Shown: positions 31,005 through 42,208, counted from the stretch's first letter. The stretch is 56,526 nucleotides of DNA from Xanthomonas cucurbitae (GCF_002939885.1 NZ_MDED01000028.1:1-56526); one strand, 5' to 3'. Notes: generated by a model from the letters alone, not told the origin. Made by a program: numbers and translations.

Positions 31005-31804
31005 GCCAGCGTGGCCATGCGCCCGCTACGGCGGTCGCGGCGATGCGAGAAGAAGCGCACCGGGTCGGAAATGGTGCACAGGCCACCGCCGTGGATCGCA
31101 TCGGCGCGCAGACCGGCACGTTGCAGGCGCAGCCGCGCCAGTGCGTACAGATCCACGCGCCAATGCCCGGGCCGCGTGGCGACGAATGCGTACTGCGCCT
31201 GCACGTCTTCATCCACGAAGGCGTCGAAGACGTCCTGGCCGATTTCATAGGCCTGCGGTCCTGCGGCCGGACCCAGCCAGGCCACCAGCTGCAATGCCGG
31301 GGTGCGCATGGCCGTCACGCTGCGCTCCAGCACGCCACCTGCCAGCCCGCGCCAGCCCGCATGCGCGACCGCGATCTCGCTGCCATCGACTGCAGCGAGC
31401 ACGACCGGCAGGCAATCGGCGGTAAGGATCGCCAGTACCCGACCCGGCACGTCGGTCACGGCGGCGTCGGCGATGGGTTCATGCGTGCCGGGCACAAGAT
31501 CGCTCACACCTTCCAACTGCGGGCCGTAATCTGCCGACCGCGCCATTAGCCGCACCACATCCACCCCATGCACCTGCTGCAGCCACTGCGGCGTGCCGGG
31601 CAAGCCCAGCGCTCGCACCAACAACGCGCGGTTGCGCTCCACCCGCTCCGGCGTATCGCCCTCCGGGCTGCTGCGGTTGCCGAGATTGAGCGTGTCGAAC
31701 GGCGCCTGCGACACGCCCAGGCCATGTCGTAGCGTGGTCAGCGCCCGGATGCGCGGCGGCGCCGGCCAGTGGGCAGGCAGGATGAAGGTGGCGGCCACGC
31801 TCAC
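30989..31804 (-). CDS. pgeF: Peptidoglycan editing factor PgeF (YfiH, laccase-domain)
   Basis: A 271-residue YfiH/DUF152 protein. The metal and active-site motifs are LTTLRHGLGVS, QQVHGVDVV (His), LTADCLPVVLA (Cys) and VAHAGWRGLAGGVLE (His). In E. coli the enzyme removes wrongly inserted L-Ser from muropeptides; older annotation as polyphenol oxidase/laccase comes from its copper-like site. The length is normal. The start is 2 bp from the rluD stop, in the order rluD-pgeF seen across gammaproteobacteria. Confidence 0.92.
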   Translation of the reverse strand: MSVAATFILPAHWPAPPRIRALTTLRHGLGVSQAPFDTLNLGNRSSPEGDTPERVERNRALLVRALGLPGTPQWLQQVHGVDVVRLMARSADYGPQLEGVSDLVPGTHEPIADAAVTDVPGRVLAILTADCLPVVLAAVDGSEIAVAHAGWRGLAGGVLERSVTAMRTPALQLVAWLGPAAGPQAYEIGQDVFDAFVDEDVQAQYAFVATRPGHWRVDLYALARLRLQRAGLRADAIHGGGLCTISDPVRFFSHRRDRRSGRMATLAWIVP

Positions 31805-31805
31805 C

Positions 31806-32801
31806 TCAGCGGCGCGCCAGTTCGGCCGCGCGTGCGCTGTCCTCGCGCAGCGCGGTCATCAGCCGCTGCAGATCGGCCGGCACCGGCGCGGTGGCACGCA
31901 CCGGCTCGCCACTGACCGGATGCAGGAATTCCAGCGTCTCGGCATGCAGGGCCTGGCGCTTGAAGCTGCGCAGCTCATGCACCAGTGCGTCGGTGGCGCC
32001 CTTGGGCAACTTGAGTGCGCCGCCGTACAGCGGGTCGCCGACGATGGGCGATTTCAGATGTGCCATATGCACGCGGATCTGATGGGTGCGCCCGGTTTCC
32101 AGCCGGCATTCCAGCGCGGTATGCGCACGGAAACGCTCGCGTAGCCGGTAATGGGTCACCGCATCGCGGCCGTCGTCGCGCACCGCCATCTTCAGGCGAT
32201 CGCGCGGGTTGCGGTCGATCGGGGCATTGGCGGTGCCGCCGGACACCAGCGCTCCGACCACCACCGCCAGATACTGGCGATGCACGTCGCGCGCGGACAG
32301 CTGTTCCACCAACGCGGTCTGCGCCTGCACAGTCCGGGCGACCACCATCACGCCGCTGGTGTCCTTGTCCAGGCGATGCACCACGCCGGCGCGCGGCACC
32401 GCCGACAGCGCCGGGTCGCGGAACAGCAGTGCGTTGACCAGGGTGCCGTCCGGATTACCCGCGCCCGGATGCACCACCAGGCCGGCCGGCTTGTCGATCA
32501 CCAGCACCTGCTCGTCCTCGTACAACACGTTCAGCGGGATGTCCTGCGGCGCGGCATGGGTCTGGGTTTCCAGCACCACCTGCAGCTGCACGCTCTCACC
32601 GCCGCGCAAGGTGTCGCGCGGACGCGCCATATCGCCGTCCAGCAGCGCGTCGCCGGACTTGATCCACTCCGACAGCCGCGAGCGCGAAAATTCGGGAAAC
32701 AGTTCGGCCAGCACCGCGTCGAAACGCCGCCCTGCGGCGCTGTCGGGCACGATGGCCTGACGGATGGACGGGTCGGTGGGGTCGGCGGAAGGGTCGGACA
32801 T
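31806..32801 (-). CDS. rluD: 23S rRNA pseudouridine synthase RluD
   Basis: A 331-residue pseudouridine synthase that modifies U1911/1915/1917 of helix 69 in 23S rRNA. The S4 RNA-binding domain is at about residues 10-75 ([27 protein letters not shown]). The catalytic domain holds the motif [17 protein letters not shown] with the catalytic Asp. Later motifs are [18 protein letters not shown] and VGDPLYGG. The ATG at 32801 is preferred; a GTG four codons earlier (32813) is the alternative. It is the first gene of its operon and is divergent from bamD, as in many relatives. Confidence 0.93.
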   Translation of the reverse strand: MSDPSADPTDPSIRQAIVPDSAAGRRFDAVLAELFPEFSRSRLSEWIKSGDALLDGDMARPRDTLRGGESVQLQVVLETQTHAAPQDIPLNVLYEDEQVLVIDKPAGLVVHPGAGNPDGTLVNALLFRDPALSAVPRAGVVHRLDKDTSGVMVVARTVQAQTALVEQLSARDVHRQYLAVVVGALVSGGTANAPIDRNPRDRLKMAVRDDGRDAVTHYRLRERFRAHTALECRLETGRTHQIRVHMAHLKSPIVGDPLYGGALKLPKGATDALVHELRSFKRQALHAETLEFLHPVSGEPVRATAPVPADLQRLMTALREDSARAAELARR

Positions 32802-32921
32802 GGACACGGGCACTCAGGCAAAAACGGGAATTTTGGGGTCCGGGCGGCAGGAGTCAGTCGCCGGACAGGCCACTAGGCTATCATCGCCCTTTCGTTTTCC
32901 TGACGCGTCCTGCCCAGACCC

Positions 32922-33803
32922 ATGATCCGACGGTCCACGTTTTCCGCGCCTGCGCGCCTGATTGCCCTCATGCTGGTCATGGCCTTCGTCGTCACCGGCT
33001 GCCACCGCGGCGCCAAGGACAAGAATCCCGACGAGGGCATGCCGGTGGAGCAACTCTACGGCAAGGGCCATGGGCTGATGGAGAAGGGCAACTGGGCCGG
33101 CGCCGAAGCCAGCTACAAGCGCCTGATCGCCCAGTACCCCTACGGCCCGTACACCGAGCAGGCGATGATCGAAACCGCCTACGCGCAGTACAAGGCCGGC
33201 AAGCACGAAGACACCGTGTCCAGTGTCGACCGCTTCATCCGCACCTACCCAACCCATCGCAATATCGCCTACCTGTACTACCTGCGCGGGCTGGCCAACA
33301 GCAACCGCGACACGGTGTTCCTGCGCCGGGTGTGGTCGCTGGATGCCAGCCGCCGCGACTTGTCCTCGCCGCAGCAGGCCTACAACGACTTCAATACCGT
33401 CACCGACCGCTACCCGAACAGCCGCTACGCCGCTGATGCGCGCCTGCGTATGATCGAACTGCGCGACATCTTCGCCCAGCACGAGCTGGACAATGCGCTG
33501 TACTACCTGCGCCGCAACGCCTGGGTGTCGGCGGCCGGCCGCGCCAACTACCTGCTGGAAACCTACCCGCAGAGCGCCTACCAGTACGATGCGGTCGCGG
33601 TGCTGGCCGAGGCCTACACCCATTTGGGCAACAAGACCCTGGCCGCGGACGCCCGCCGCGTGCTGGAGCTCAACAGCCCGCAGCATCCGTGGCTGGCCGG
33701 CCAGTGGCCGAAATACCCGTGGGCGGTTCGCAAGCTCAACCCGTTCGCCGGCGAAAAATCCGCCGCCAGCGGGCAGCGTAATGCGCAGATGAATCGCGAC
33801 TGA
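32922..33803 (+). CDS. bamD: Outer-membrane assembly lipoprotein BamD
   Basis: A 293-residue lipoprotein with a signal peptide and lipobox VVTGC (Cys about residue 27). The mature part is made of TPR-like helices: YGKGHGLMEKGNWAGAEASYKRLIAQYPYGPYTEQAMIETAYAQYKAGKHEDTVSSVDRFIRTYP across residues about 45-110. BamD is an essential part of the BAM complex that inserts beta-barrel proteins in the outer membrane. The length exceeds E. coli BamD (245) by a C-terminal extension typical of Xanthomonas. A clear terminator follows. Confidence 0.95.
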   Translation: MIRRSTFSAPARLIALMLVMAFVVTGCHRGAKDKNPDEGMPVEQLYGKGHGLMEKGNWAGAEASYKRLIAQYPYGPYTEQAMIETAYAQYKAGKHEDTVSSVDRFIRTYPTHRNIAYLYYLRGLANSNRDTVFLRRVWSLDASRRDLSSPQQAYNDFNTVTDRYPNSRYAADARLRMIELRDIFAQHELDNALYYLRRNAWVSAAGRANYLLETYPQSAYQYDAVAVLAEAYTHLGNKTLAADARRVLELNSPQHPWLAGQWPKYPWAVRKLNPFAGEKSAASGQRNAQMNRD

Positions 33804-33833
33804 GTTCTTCGCTCACCGCGCAACGCTGCAACA

Positions 33834-33860
33834 AGGGGCCGAGAGGCCCCTTTGTTTTTG
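33834..33860 (+). terminator. Rho-independent terminator of bamD
   Basis: The hairpin GGGGCC-GAGA-GGCCCC is followed by TTTGTTTTT, 30 bp after the bamD stop. It has the classic stem, tetraloop and U-tract layout. Confidence 0.9.
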
Positions 33861-34130
33861 GCCCGGTCTTGCCGCTATGGACCCTCACCGCGCACGCCCG
33901 CAGCCAGGTTGCCGGAGGACGCAGCGGACTGACCGGGTGTGTTGGTGCGCGCGGCACCGCGTCACGGGCAAGGTCGTGGATGCACTGGCATCCTGATCCA
34001 AATGCCCCCCGCTCAGCGAGACGAGCCTGGCAAACCTCACCAGCGGCGCGTTCCGGCGACAAGACAGGCCTATCGCTGCTGCCGTATGCCGATGGCAGCT
34101 GTAGCAGGCCAGGCTTACCGCAGCGGAACG
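33861..34130. other. Intergenic region between bamD and nadE (convergent)
   Basis: No gene is supported. The sequence is GC-rich without recognised repeats; a GCAGCTGTAGCAGGCCAGGCTTACCGCAGCGG stretch near 34095 has no known match to me. Confidence 0.35.
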
Positions 34131-35771
34131 TTACTGACCGCGATACCCGTTGGTGATCGGGTAGCGCCGTTCGCGGCCAAATGCGCGCCGCGACACCTTC
34201 GGCCCCGGCGCAGCCTGGTGACGCTTCCATTCGTTCAGCCGCACCAGCCGCAGCACGTGCTCCACCGTGTCTGCCGCGTACCCGGCAGCGACGATGTCGT
34301 CGCGCGACTGCTCCTGATCGACATAGCGGTACAGGATGCCGTCGAGCACGTCGTAGGGCGGCAGCGAATCCTGGTCGGTCTGGTTGTCGCGCAGCTCGGC
34401 CGATGGCGGGCGCGCAATCACCGCCGGTGGAATCACTGGCGCGCCCCCCACCGTATTGCGCCACTTGGCCAGGCCGAACACTTCAGTCTTGTACAGATCC
34501 TTGAGCGGCGCATAGCCACCGCACATGTCGCCATAGATGGTGGCGTAGCCCACCGCGTATTCGCTCTTGTTGCCGGTGGTCAGCAACAGCCCGCCGAACT
34601 TGTTGGACAGCGCCATCAGAATCACGCCGCGACTGCGCGACTGCAGGTTTTCCTCGGTGATGTCCGGCTGGGTGCCTTCGAACATCGGCCCCAGCGCGGC
34701 GAGCAACCCTTCGAACACCGGCGCGATCGCGACGGTTTCCAGCTTGACTCCCAGAGCGCGGCACTGCTCATCGGCCAGATCGTTGGACAGGTTCGCCGTG
34801 TAGCGCGACGGCAGCCGCACTGCGGTGACGTTCTCCGCGCCCAGCGCGTCTACCGCCATCGCCAGCACCAGCGCCGAGTCGATGCCGCCGGACAGCCCCA
34901 GCCACACCTTGCCGAAACCATTCTTGCGGCAATAGTCCTGCAGGCCGCGCACGACTGCACGCCAGGCCAGCGCATCCATGCTTTCGTCGCCATCGTCCAC
35001 CCACACCACCGGGGTGAAACTGCGCGGGCCGGCGGCATAGTCCACCACCAGCCACTGATCCACGAACGCTGCAGCGGCCGGATGCACGGTGCCATTGCCA
35101 TCAGCCACCACCGAGGCCCCATCGAACACCAGCGCGTCCTGGCCACCGACCACATTGAGATAGGCAATCGCCGCTCCGCTTTCACGGGTACGCTCGGCCA
35201 GCAGCGCATCGCGCTGCGCATGCTTGCCGCGCTCGTACGGCGAGGCATTGGGCACCAGCACCAGCTCGGCGCCGGCCTGTACGGTTTTCGCCAGCGGCTC
35301 GGCGAACCACAGGTCCTCACAGATCACCACCCCCACCTGCACCCCCTTGACCGTGACCACGCAGTTGTCGCCATCCGGATCCACGTCGAAATAGCGCCGC
35401 TCATCGAACACCGCGTAATTGGGCAGCTCGCGCTTGCGGTAGGTCGCCTCGACCTGGCCATCGCGCAGCACGCTGGCGGCGTTGTACACCACGCTGCCGG
35501 CGCTCTGCGGCCAGCCCACCACCGCCACGATGCCGCGCGTGGCCGCTGCAATGCGCATCAGCGCCTGTTCGCAATGGGCCAGAAACCCGGGGCGTAGCAG
35601 CAAGTCTTCCGGCGGATAGCCACTGATCGCCAGCTCGGGAAACAGCACGATGTCGGCGCCGAATTCGTCGCGTGCCGCCGCGATGTACTCGATGATGCGG
35701 TCGGTGTTCTGGGCGACGGCGCCGACCGGGAAATCGAACTGGGCCATGGCGATGCGGAGGGTCTGGGACAT
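34131..35771 (-). CDS. nadE: Glutamine-dependent NAD+ synthetase
   Basis: A 546-residue two-domain enzyme. An N-terminal nitrilase-type glutaminase (residues 1 to about 260) carries the catalytic Glu in LFPELAISGYPPEDLL, the Lys in YRKRELPNYAVFDERRYF and the Cys in VGVVICEDLWF. A C-terminal NAD synthetase domain has the P-loop LGLSGGIDSALVLAMA and the later ATIYGDMCGGYAPLKDLYKTEVF. It makes NAD+ from deamido-NAD+ with ammonia from glutamine. The ATG at 35771 begins MSQTLRIAMAQFDFPVG; the longer frame covers the upstream gene. Its start lies one base past the stop of the DUF559 gene. Confidence 0.96.
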   Translation of the reverse strand: MSQTLRIAMAQFDFPVGAVAQNTDRIIEYIAAARDEFGADIVLFPELAISGYPPEDLLLRPGFLAHCEQALMRIAAATRGIVAVVGWPQSAGSVVYNAASVLRDGQVEATYRKRELPNYAVFDERRYFDVDPDGDNCVVTVKGVQVGVVICEDLWFAEPLAKTVQAGAELVLVPNASPYERGKHAQRDALLAERTRESGAAIAYLNVVGGQDALVFDGASVVADGNGTVHPAAAAFVDQWLVVDYAAGPRSFTPVVWVDDGDESMDALAWRAVVRGLQDYCRKNGFGKVWLGLSGGIDSALVLAMAVDALGAENVTAVRLPSRYTANLSNDLADEQCRALGVKLETVAIAPVFEGLLAALGPMFEGTQPDITEENLQSRSRGVILMALSNKFGGLLLTTGNKSEYAVGYATIYGDMCGGYAPLKDLYKTEVFGLAKWRNTVGGAPVIPPAVIARPPSAELRDNQTDQDSLPPYDVLDGILYRYVDQEQSRDDIVAAGYAADTVEHVLRLVRLNEWKRHQAAPGPKVSRRAFGRERRYPITNGYRGQ

Positions 35772-35772
35772 G

Positions 35773-36192
35773 TCAATGGCCTTGTGCGCGTGTTTTCCGA
35801 AGCACGGAAGCGGGAAGGGAGGAACGAGCCGCAAGCAGACCTCGCGCGATCCTCTCGCAGACGTCGTCGCCACTGGCAAGCACTGCATTATTCCAGAAGC
35901 GCAGCACCTGGAAGCCCTTGCGGTGCAGGAAGGCACCGCGCGTGGCGTCCGCACCGGGCAGTAGGTGCTGGCTCCCGTCGATTTCGACGATCAACGCCCG
36001 GGCGAGGCAGACGAAATCGACGATATAAGGTCCGATGGGAAACTGACGGCGGAACTTGAAGCCGAGCAGGCGTCGATCTCGCAACCGATACCACAGCGCG
36101 CGCTCAGCTGCGGTCATCTCACGACGCAGGTGCTTGGCGAATCCGGTCTTGGCGGCGTGGCGCATGGACATTCCCGGCAGGAGGATGGCCAA
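35773..36192 (-). CDS. DUF559 (Vsr-like endonuclease fold) protein
   Basis: A 139-residue protein with the DUF559 pattern: LRREMTAAERALWYRLRDRRLLGFKFRRQFPIGPYIVDFVCLARALIVEIDGSQH, then RKGFQVLRFWNNAVLAS. These residues match the restriction-endonuclease-like core (E, D-F-x-C, E-x-D-G). Members resemble very-short-patch-repair nucleases; their cellular role is not established. The start may be the ATG at 36192 or at 36171 (MSMRH); the longer one is given. It overlaps the nadE promoter region and may be co-transcribed. Confidence 0.8.
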   Translation of the reverse strand: MAILLPGMSMRHAAKTGFAKHLRREMTAAERALWYRLRDRRLLGFKFRRQFPIGPYIVDFVCLARALIVEIDGSQHLLPGADATRGAFLHRKGFQVLRFWNNAVLASGDDVCERIARGLLAARSSLPASVLRKTRAQGH

Positions 36193-36279
36193 GGTTGCGG
36201 GTACCGCCCGGCTGGCGCTATCGGTGTTGATGGCGCTTTGGCATCGGGGATCGCCGCGTCGGAGGCGCCCTCACCCCTA

Positions 36280-36305
36280 CCCCTCTCCCGCAAGCGGGAG
36301 AGGGG
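36280..36305. repeat. REP-like palindrome CCCTCTCCCGC/GCGGGAGAGGG
   Basis: CCCTCTCCCGC-AA-GCGGGAGAGGG, preceded by CCTCACCCCTAC, is a perfect palindrome of the same family as 3401-3422. It lies upstream of the DUF559 gene. Confidence 0.7.
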
Positions 36306-36411
36306 ATGACACAGCAGGCGGGGCCGTGACCGTGGCACGACCCGTAGGTCACGCAGCAACGACCAGCCTGACATCTCTTGGGAACATGATCTCAGCAGCA
36401 TCTCTGCTGTT

Positions 36412-36603
36412 GCTGTGGCTGTGGCTGTGGCTGCGGCTGCGGCTGCGGCTGTGGCTGCGGCTGCGGCTGCGGCTGCGGCTGTGGCTGCGGCTGCGGCTGC
36501 GGCTGTGGCTGTGGCTGTGGCTGCGGCTGCGGCTGCGGCTGCGGCTGCGGCTGCGGCTGTGGCTGTGGCTGCGGCTGCGGCTGCGGCTGTGGCTGTGGCT
36601 GTT
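36412..36603. repeat. GCTGYG hexanucleotide tandem repeat (about 32 units)
   Basis: The tract is an uninterrupted run of 31 hexamers that are either GCTGTG or GCTGCG, plus a final GCTGTT, 192 bp in all. Variant units are interspersed (for example three GTG, three GCG, one GTG, four GCG). Because the unit is six bases, no shift of frame results from unit gain or loss, and all six frames are open across it. Degenerate units continue at both ends (GCTGTT, ACTGTT, GCTGTG, GGTGTA). It lies between the divergent DUF559 gene and the sucD 3' end and is not in a recognisable gene. Confidence 0.97.
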
Positions 36604-36629
36604 ACTGTTGCTGTGGGTGTAACTGTTGC

Positions 36630-36680
36630 TCCCTTCTCCCGCATGCGGGAGAAGGTGCCCGAAGGGCGGATGAGGGCAGC
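36630..36680. repeat. REP-like element CTTCTCCCGC...GAAGGTGCCCGAAGGGCGGATGAGGG
   Basis: CCCTTCTCCCGC-AT-GCGGGAGAAGG followed by TGCCCGAAGGGCGGATGAGGG. The same 50-bp element is present three times at 42425-42844, so this is a dispersed repeat family of the genome. It sits just downstream of the sucCD terminator. Confidence 0.85.
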
Positions 36681-36706
36681 AAAAAGGCCGCCCGAAGGCG
36701 GCCTCG
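36681..36706 (-). terminator. Rho-independent terminator of sucCD
   Basis: On the minus strand GAGGCCGCC-TTCG-GGCGGCC is followed by TTTTT. It begins about 35 bp downstream of the sucD stop and has the classic stable UUCG-type tetraloop. Confidence 0.92.
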
Positions 36707-36739
36707 CTGGACGCTTGCACGCTTGCGCGTGCGGCGTTC

Positions 36740-37615
36740 TTACTTCACCAGCGCAGCAATCGCCGCACCCAGATCGCCCGGCGAACGGACAGTCTTGACG
36801 CCAGCAGCTTCCATCGCCGCGAACTTGCCTTCGGCCGTGCCCTTACCGCCCGAGGCGATCGCACCGGCGTGGCCCATGCGCTTGCCGGCCGGCGCAGACG
36901 CACCAGCGATGAAACCGACCACCGGCTTCTTCACGAACTGCTTGATGTACTCGGCACCGGCTTCCTCGGCGTCGCCGCCGATTTCGCCGACCATGATGAT
37001 GCCTTCGGTCTGCGGGTCTTCGTTGAACAGCTTGAGGCAGTCGACGAAGTTCAGGCCGTTGATCGGGTCGCCACCGATGCCGATGCAGGTGCTCTGGCCC
37101 AGGCCCACTTCGGTGGTCTGCTTGACCGCTTCATAGGTCAGGGTGCCCGAACGCGACACGATGCCGATCTTGCCCGGCTTGTGGATGTGGCCCGGCATGA
37201 TGCCGATCTTGCACTCGCCCGGGGTGATGACACCGGGGCAGTTCGGCCCGATCAGCACGGTGTCCGGATGCGAGCGGGTCAGCACGTTCTTGACGCGCAG
37301 CATGTCCAGCACCGGGATGCCTTCGGTGATGCACACGATGACCTTGATGCCGGCCGCCGCCGCTTCCAGGATCGCATCGGCCGCGTACGGCGGTGGCACG
37401 TAGATCACCGACGCGTTGGCACCGGTGCTCTGCACGGCGTCGGCCACGGTGTTGAACACCGGCAGGTCGATATGGGTGGTGCCGCCCTTGCCGGGGGTCA
37501 CGCCGCCGACGACCTGGGTGCCGTACTCGATCATCTGAGTGGCGTGGAAGGTGCCCTGCTGGCCGGTGAAGCCCTGCACGATCACCTTGGTGTTCTTGTT
37601 AATCAAAACGGACAT
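36740..37615 (-). CDS. sucD: Succinyl-CoA synthetase alpha subunit
   Basis: A 291-residue subunit of the TCA-cycle enzyme that turns succinyl-CoA into succinate with ATP or GTP formation. It has a Rossmann CoA-binding domain ([24 protein letters not shown]) and a flavodoxin-like domain. Its catalytic phosphohistidine is in [19 protein letters not shown] near residue 247. The length is normal. The ATG is 24 bp downstream of the sucC stop; the pair forms one operon ending at a strong terminator. Confidence 0.97.
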   Translation of the reverse strand: MSVLINKNTKVIVQGFTGQQGTFHATQMIEYGTQVVGGVTPGKGGTTHIDLPVFNTVADAVQSTGANASVIYVPPPYAADAILEAAAAGIKVIVCITEGIPVLDMLRVKNVLTRSHPDTVLIGPNCPGVITPGECKIGIMPGHIHKPGKIGIVSRSGTLTYEAVKQTTEVGLGQSTCIGIGGDPINGLNFVDCLKLFNEDPQTEGIIMVGEIGGDAEEAGAEYIKQFVKKPVVGFIAGASAPAGKRMGHAGAIASGGKGTAEGKFAAMEAAGVKTVRSPGDLGAAIAALVK

Positions 37616-37639
37616 GGATAGTTCCTTCGGTGTCGTGAA

Positions 37640-38809
<1,170 letters not shown>

Positions 38810-39043
38810 GCGTCACCGTGGGAAAAGGAAACGACCGCTGCGTGCGAGGCAGACCGCGGGGGGCGGCACGTCGGACCACGCGAGCGGGCCGCCTATTGTG
38901 GCCGACCACGCCGTGCGGCGCAAAATTCCGCCATATAGGCGGCCGACTCCCCGCGCTTGCGGCGCACCCGAGCCGTCTCCGGAGGCTGCCGGCACCCGTA
39001 CAGCTGCCTATACTCGCGGCACGTTCCAGCAAGGGGTTCCGGC

Positions 39044-40657
39044 GTGGCATTCAGCGCATCGCTCATCGACCGGATCCGGTCGGCGCCACAGCGCGAGCTG
39101 TATTTCTTCTCGCTGTACCGGGTGCTGGTGGCCGGCCTGATCGCCGCCCTGGTCTTCAGCCCGCTGTCCGATGCCGTCCCCGAGCCGCGTTATCCGCGCC
39201 TGGCCGCGGCAGTAGCCATCGGCTACCTGTCCATGGCCATCCCGTTGTTGTTCTGGGGCCGCACCGAGCGCCGGCTGACCGCCACCGTGCTGTGCACGGT
39301 GCTGGCCGACATCCTGGCCGCCACCCTGGCCACCCACGCCCTGCCCGGTGCCAGCGCCGGCATCGCGATGATGCTGCTGTTCAACGTGGCTGCGGCTTCC
39401 ATCCTGCTGCGGCTACGTTACGGCATGGGCATGGCGGTGGTGGCCAGCGCCGCGATCGTGCTCGAATACCTGTGGACCCTGCTGGAAGGCGGCGGCGCCA
39501 ACCGCCCGCTGGCAGAGCTGGCGATGTTCGCCACCAGCTACGTGGCGGTGGCCTACATCTGCCATCAGATCGCCTCGCGCGCGCGCAGCAACCAGGCGCT
39601 GGCCGACCAACGCGGCGCGCAGGTCGCCAATCTGTACGAGATCAATGAGCTCATCATTCGCCGCCTGCGTACCGGCGTGCTGGTGATCGACGCGCACAAC
39701 CGCATCAGCCTGGCCAACGAAGCGGCGCTGGCACTGCTGGGCGATGCCGATCAGCGCGTGGCCACCACCGACCTGTCGCTGGCCACGCTCACCCCGGAAC
39801 TGGCGCGCCGGCTGCAACGCTGGCGCAGCGGCTGGCGCCAGGAAGAATCGCCTCTGCAACTGGGCGCCGACCGCCCCGAGGTGCAGCCGCGCTTCGTTCG
39901 CCTGCTGGCCGACAGCGACCTGGTCCTGGTGTTCCTGGACGATTCCAGCGTGGTGTCGCGGCGTGCCGAATCGCTCACACTCTCGGCCATGGGCCGGTTC
40001 TCGGCCAGCCTGGCCCATGAGATCCGCAACCCCTTGGCCGCAATCAACTACGCCTGCCAGCTACTGGAAGAATCCCCGGATATCGGCGAAGCCGACCAAC
40101 GCCTGCTGCAGATCATCCACCAGCAGTGCCAGCGCACCAACGGCATCGTCGAAAGCGTACTCGGGCTGGCCCGCCGCGAGCGCGCCAATCCTGAAAACCT
40201 GGATCTGGCCGCCTTCGTGCGCCGCTTCGTGGTCGAGTACCGGCAGACGCTGTCGATGGAAACCGACATCCTGGAGGCCAGCATCCAGGGCAGCGCGGTG
40301 CACGCGCTGATCGACCCCAAGCACCTCTACCAGATCCTGACCGCGCTGGTGCACAACGCCCTCAAGTACGGCCGGGTCATGGACGAACCGGCGCGGGTGA
40401 AGCTGCGCGTCGAACACCAGGAGCGCATGGCCGTCATCGACGTGGTCGATCGGGGGCCTGGCATTCCGGAAACAGTCGCCGCCCAGCTGTTTCGCCCCTT
40501 CTACACCACCTCCGAACACGGCACCGGGCTTGGGCTGTACATCGCCCAGGAGCTGTGCCGCGCCAATCAGGCGCAACTGGACTACGTACCGGTTCCCGGC
40601 GGAGGCGCCTGCTTCCGCATCCTGCTGCAGGGGCCAAACGGATTGCTGGGTAAGTAA
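39044..40657 (+). CDS. pilS: Type IV pilus sensor histidine kinase PilS
   Basis: A 537-residue inner-membrane kinase. Six hydrophobic helices cover residues about 18-185. A PAS-like domain follows near 200-300 (INELIIRRLRTGVLVIDAHNRISLANEAAL). HisKA has H325 in SASLAHEIRNPLAAINYA. HATPase_c includes NALKYG, DRGPGIP and HGTGLGLYIAQELC. It phosphorylates PilR. The chosen GTG at 39044 has AAGGGG about eight bases upstream and gives the family N-terminus; no ATG fits. It is followed by pilR after 159 bp. Confidence 0.93.
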   Translation: MAFSASLIDRIRSAPQRELYFFSLYRVLVAGLIAALVFSPLSDAVPEPRYPRLAAAVAIGYLSMAIPLLFWGRTERRLTATVLCTVLADILAATLATHALPGASAGIAMMLLFNVAAASILLRLRYGMGMAVVASAAIVLEYLWTLLEGGGANRPLAELAMFATSYVAVAYICHQIASRARSNQALADQRGAQVANLYEINELIIRRLRTGVLVIDAHNRISLANEAALALLGDADQRVATTDLSLATLTPELARRLQRWRSGWRQEESPLQLGADRPEVQPRFVRLLADSDLVLVFLDDSSVVSRRAESLTLSAMGRFSASLAHEIRNPLAAINYACQLLEESPDIGEADQRLLQIIHQQCQRTNGIVESVLGLARRERANPENLDLAAFVRRFVVEYRQTLSMETDILEASIQGSAVHALIDPKHLYQILTALVHNALKYGRVMDEPARVKLRVEHQERMAVIDVVDRGPGIPETVAAQLFRPFYTTSEHGTGLGLYIAQELCRANQAQLDYVPVPGGGACFRILLQGPNGLLGK

Positions 40658-40816
40658 GCCAACCGGTTGCCGGCACGCTTGGTTGCGCTGCCGGCCGGCC
40701 CAACTGCCGGCATTCCCTCCCGGAACCTCGCCTTCAACGCGGCAGCGGGATGGCGCTGCAGCCCCAATCGCGCCGACAATTGTCGTCCGTCATCGCGCTG
40801 GGCTATCGTGGGGAAT

Positions 40817-42208
40817 ATGAACGAACCGAAAAGCGCCCTGGTCGTCGACGACGAACGCGACATCCGCGAACTGCTTGTTCTCACCCTGGGGCGGATGGGC
40901 CTGCGCATCAGCACCGCCGCCAATCTGGCCGAAGCGCGCGAACTGCTGGCCAGCAACCCCTACGACCTGTGCCTGACCGACATGCGCCTGCCCGACGGCA
41001 ACGGCATCGAGCTGGTCACCGAGATCTCCAAGCATTACCCGCAGACACCGGTGGCGATGATTACCGCCTTCGGCAGCATGGACCTGGCGGTGGAAGCGCT
41101 CAAGGCCGGCGCCTTCGACTTCGTCAGCAAGCCCGTGGACATCAGCGTGCTGCGCGGCCTGGTCAAGCACGCGCTGGAATTGAACAACCGCGACCGCCCC
41201 GCCCCCCCGGCGCCGCCGCCGGAGCAGGCCAGCCGCCTGCTCGGCGCCTCCACCGCGATGGAGAGCCTGCGCGCCACCATCGCCAAGGTCGCACGCAGCC
41301 AGGCGCCGGTCTACATCGTCGGCGAATCGGGCGTGGGCAAGGAACTGGTGGCGCGCACCATCCACGAACAGGGCGCGCGCGCCGCCGGGCCGTTCATTCC
41401 GGTCAACTGCGGCGCCATTCCCGCCGAATTGATGGAAAGCGAATTCTTCGGCCACAAGAAAGGCAGCTTCACCGGCGCACATGCCGACAAGCCCGGCCTG
41501 TTCCAGGCCGCAAATGGCGGCACCCTGTTCCTGGACGAAGTAGCCGAGCTGCCGTTGCAGATGCAGGTCAAGCTGCTGCGTGCCATCCAGGAAAAGTCGG
41601 TACGCCCGGTCGGCGCCTCCAGCGAATCGCTGGTCGATGTGCGCATCCTTTCGGCCACGCACAAGGACCTGGGCAACCTGGTTTCCGACGGCCGCTTCCG
41701 GCACGACCTGTACTACCGCATCAACGTGATCGAACTGCGCGTGCCGCCGCTGCGCGAACGCGGCGGCGACCTGCCGCAACTGGCGGCCGCCATCATCGCG
41801 CGGCTCGCGCACAGCCACGGGCGGCCGATCCCGCTCTTGACGCCTTCGGCCCTGGACGCGCTGGACCAATACGGCTTCCCCGGCAACGTGCGCGAACTGG
41901 AAAACATCCTCGAACGCGCCCTGGCCCTGGCCGAAGACGACCAGATCAGCGCCACCGACCTGCGCCTGCCCGCTCACGGCGGCCGCCTGGCAACCGGCCC
42001 CGGCACGGCCATCATCGAACCGCGCGAAGCGGTGGTCGACATCGACCCCACCTCGGCCGCCCTGCCCTCCTACATCGAACAGCTCGAACGCGCCGCAATC
42101 CAGAAAGCGCTGGAAGAAAACCGCTGGAACAAGACCCGGACCGCCGCCCAACTGGGCATCACGTTTCGCGCGCTGCGTTACAAGCTGAAGAAGTTGGGGA
42201 TGGAGTAG
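40817..42208 (+). CDS. pilR: Sigma-54-dependent response regulator PilR
   Basis: A 463-residue NtrC-type activator: receiver domain with phospho-Asp55 in [10 protein letters not shown] and K105-like SKPVD, AAA+ domain with Walker A GESGVGKE near residue 173, the sigma-54 contact GAFTGA-type loop as [12 protein letters not shown], Walker [14 protein letters not shown], and a Fis-type helix-turn-helix at the end ([21 protein letters not shown]). It activates pilA with RpoN; a matching sigma-54 promoter is present upstream of pilA in this window. Confidence 0.95.
   Translation: MNEPKSALVVDDERDIRELLVLTLGRMGLRISTAANLAEARELLASNPYDLCLTDMRLPDGNGIELVTEISKHYPQTPVAMITAFGSMDLAVEALKAGAFDFVSKPVDISVLRGLVKHALELNNRDRPAPPAPPPEQASRLLGASTAMESLRATIAKVARSQAPVYIVGESGVGKELVARTIHEQGARAAGPFIPVNCGAIPAELMESEFFGHKKGSFTGAHADKPGLFQAANGGTLFLDEVAELPLQMQVKLLRAIQEKSVRPVGASSESLVDVRILSATHKDLGNLVSDGRFRHDLYYRINVIELRVPPLRERGGDLPQLAAAIIARLAHSHGRPIPLLTPSALDALDQYGFPGNVRELENILERALALAEDDQISATDLRLPAHGGRLATGPGTAIIEPREAVVDIDPTSAALPSYIEQLERAAIQKALEENRWNKTRTAAQLGITFRALRYKLKKLGME

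Noticed and set aside
36114..36798. Low-complexity frames (poly-Ala, Ser-His-Arg, Leu-Arg) across the hexamer tract
   Set aside because: They are open only because a 6-bp repeat cannot create a stop; no start with ribosome-binding site and no non-repeat domain.
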